From Pseudomonadota bacterium (GTDB lineage: Bacteria > Pseudomonadota > Gammaproteobacteria > Xanthomonadales > Rhodanobacteraceae), in contig JAJZGE010000187.1 of NCBI GenBank assembly GCA_021798675.1, positions 1 to 5,166 of the forward strand: DNA of 5,166 nucleotides. The letters are read 5' to 3'. Shown here in pieces: positions 4,826 through 5,166 of the stretch. The notes under the pieces are model-generated. The model saw only the letters and a program-made list of their open reading frames with translations, was not told the DNA's origin and did not search any database. The translations under genes were made by a program, and so were the position numbers. The first letter of the stretch is position 1, and each line of letters begins with the position of its first letter.

Positions 4826-5166
4826 CTAGCGCGGGGCCGCCAGCCGCCCCAACGCCTGCCGGTGGATTGCCGGCGTGCCGGCCAGCACGCTGCGCGTGTC
4901 CAGCGTCAGCGGTGCGCCGTCCAGACCGGTGAACACGCCGCCGGCCTCACGCACGATCACCGCCAGCGCGGCGATGTCGAGGATGTTCACGTCCGACTCG
5001 ATCACCAGATCCAGACTGCCGCGTGCCAGCAGGTGGTAGTGGCAGAAATCGCCGTAGCCGCGGATGCGGTTGCTGTCGCGGATGAGCTGACCCAGCGCTT
5101 GCCAGCGCGCATCGGCGGTGAGCGTCCTGATGTTGCCGGTGGAGATCGAGGCCTGCCCGATGGCGC
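4826..5166 (-). CDS. Inositol monophosphatase superfamily, HisN-like phosphatase (C-terminal part)
   Basis: Only the last 112 residues and the TAG are in the window; the N-terminus, with the DPxD metal motif, lies beyond 5166. The visible part has SISTGNIRTL (7-16), SNRIRGYGDFCHYHLLARG (31-49), IESDVNILDIAALAVIVREAGG (starts 55) and a closing segment PLTLDTRSVLAGTPAIHRQAL (starts 85). D63 in LDIAAL corresponds to the metal-binding Asp of the family's WDxAA motif, with Leu replacing Trp. The RGYGD motif is typical of HisN-type histidinol-phosphate phosphatases, whereas SuhB-type inositol phosphatases usually carry an RRxGS-type sequence at this place. The HisN function is only suggested, because xanthomonads normally use bifunctional HisB for this step. 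It is probably the upstream gene of the nudE-cysQ-mazG operon. Confidence 0.88.
   Translation of the reverse strand, partial: AIGQASISTGNIRTLTADARWQALGQLIRDSNRIRGYGDFCHYHLLARGSLDLVIESDVNILDIAALAVIVREAGGVFTGLDGAPLTLDTRSVLAGTPAIHRQALGRLAAPR

Noticed and set aside
1..5166. CRISPR arrays, tRNA or rRNA genes, insertion sequences, toxin-antitoxin or phage-defence genes
   Set aside because: I looked for regularly spaced repeats, cloverleaf-like stems, transposase-like frames and defence motifs on both strands and saw none. MazG here is the housekeeping two-domain enzyme and is not next to mazEF genes.

Overview
The window is about two-thirds GC by eye. Every gene I can support lies on the minus strand, so the DNA reads right to left as transcription goes. 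The gene set (QmcA-type SPFH protein, NudE, CysQ and MazG close to their gammaproteobacterial versions) and a short remnant starting MIRDTSATD suggest a gammaproteobacterium of the Xanthomonadales, perhaps a Rhodanobacter/Dyella/Luteibacter relative. The lineage is an inference from protein resemblance, not a search result.

Layout in transcription order. (1) 5166-4826: the C-terminal 112 residues of an inositol-monophosphatase-superfamily enzyme with the RGYGD signature of HisN-like phosphatases; its 5' end is outside the window. (2) 4816-4259: nudE, a Nudix hydrolase, 9 bases downstream. (3) 4262-3447: cysQ, overlapping the nudE stop by 4 bases (ATGA). (4) 3446-3354: a spacer holding a near-perfect dispersed palindrome. 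(5) 3353-2547: mazG, followed by a 16-base palindrome. (6) A 282-base gap with no gene. (7) 2264-1284: an aldo/keto reductase strikingly like animal Kv-beta potassium-channel subunits but with a full catalytic tetrad. (8) A 361-base stretch holding a 47-codon ORF that looks like the surviving N-terminus of a HlyD/MacA-type efflux adaptor, and then the qmcA promoter. (9) 922-1: qmcA, nearly complete, its last few residues cut by the window edge.

The first block (HisN-like phosphatase, nudE, cysQ, then mazG) looks like a nucleotide and phosphoester clean-up operon. NudE hydrolyses ADP-containing dinucleotides, CysQ converts 3'-phosphoadenosine 5'-phosphate to AMP, and MazG pyrophosphohydrolyses NTPs. 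The aldo/keto reductase and qmcA appear to be separate transcription units.

I did not find an undescribed multi-gene system. The region is mostly conserved housekeeping. The points most worth a second look are the efflux-adaptor remnant whose end overlaps the qmcA promoter, the Kv-beta-like reductase, the substrate of the HisN-like enzyme, and the dispersed palindrome between cysQ and mazG.
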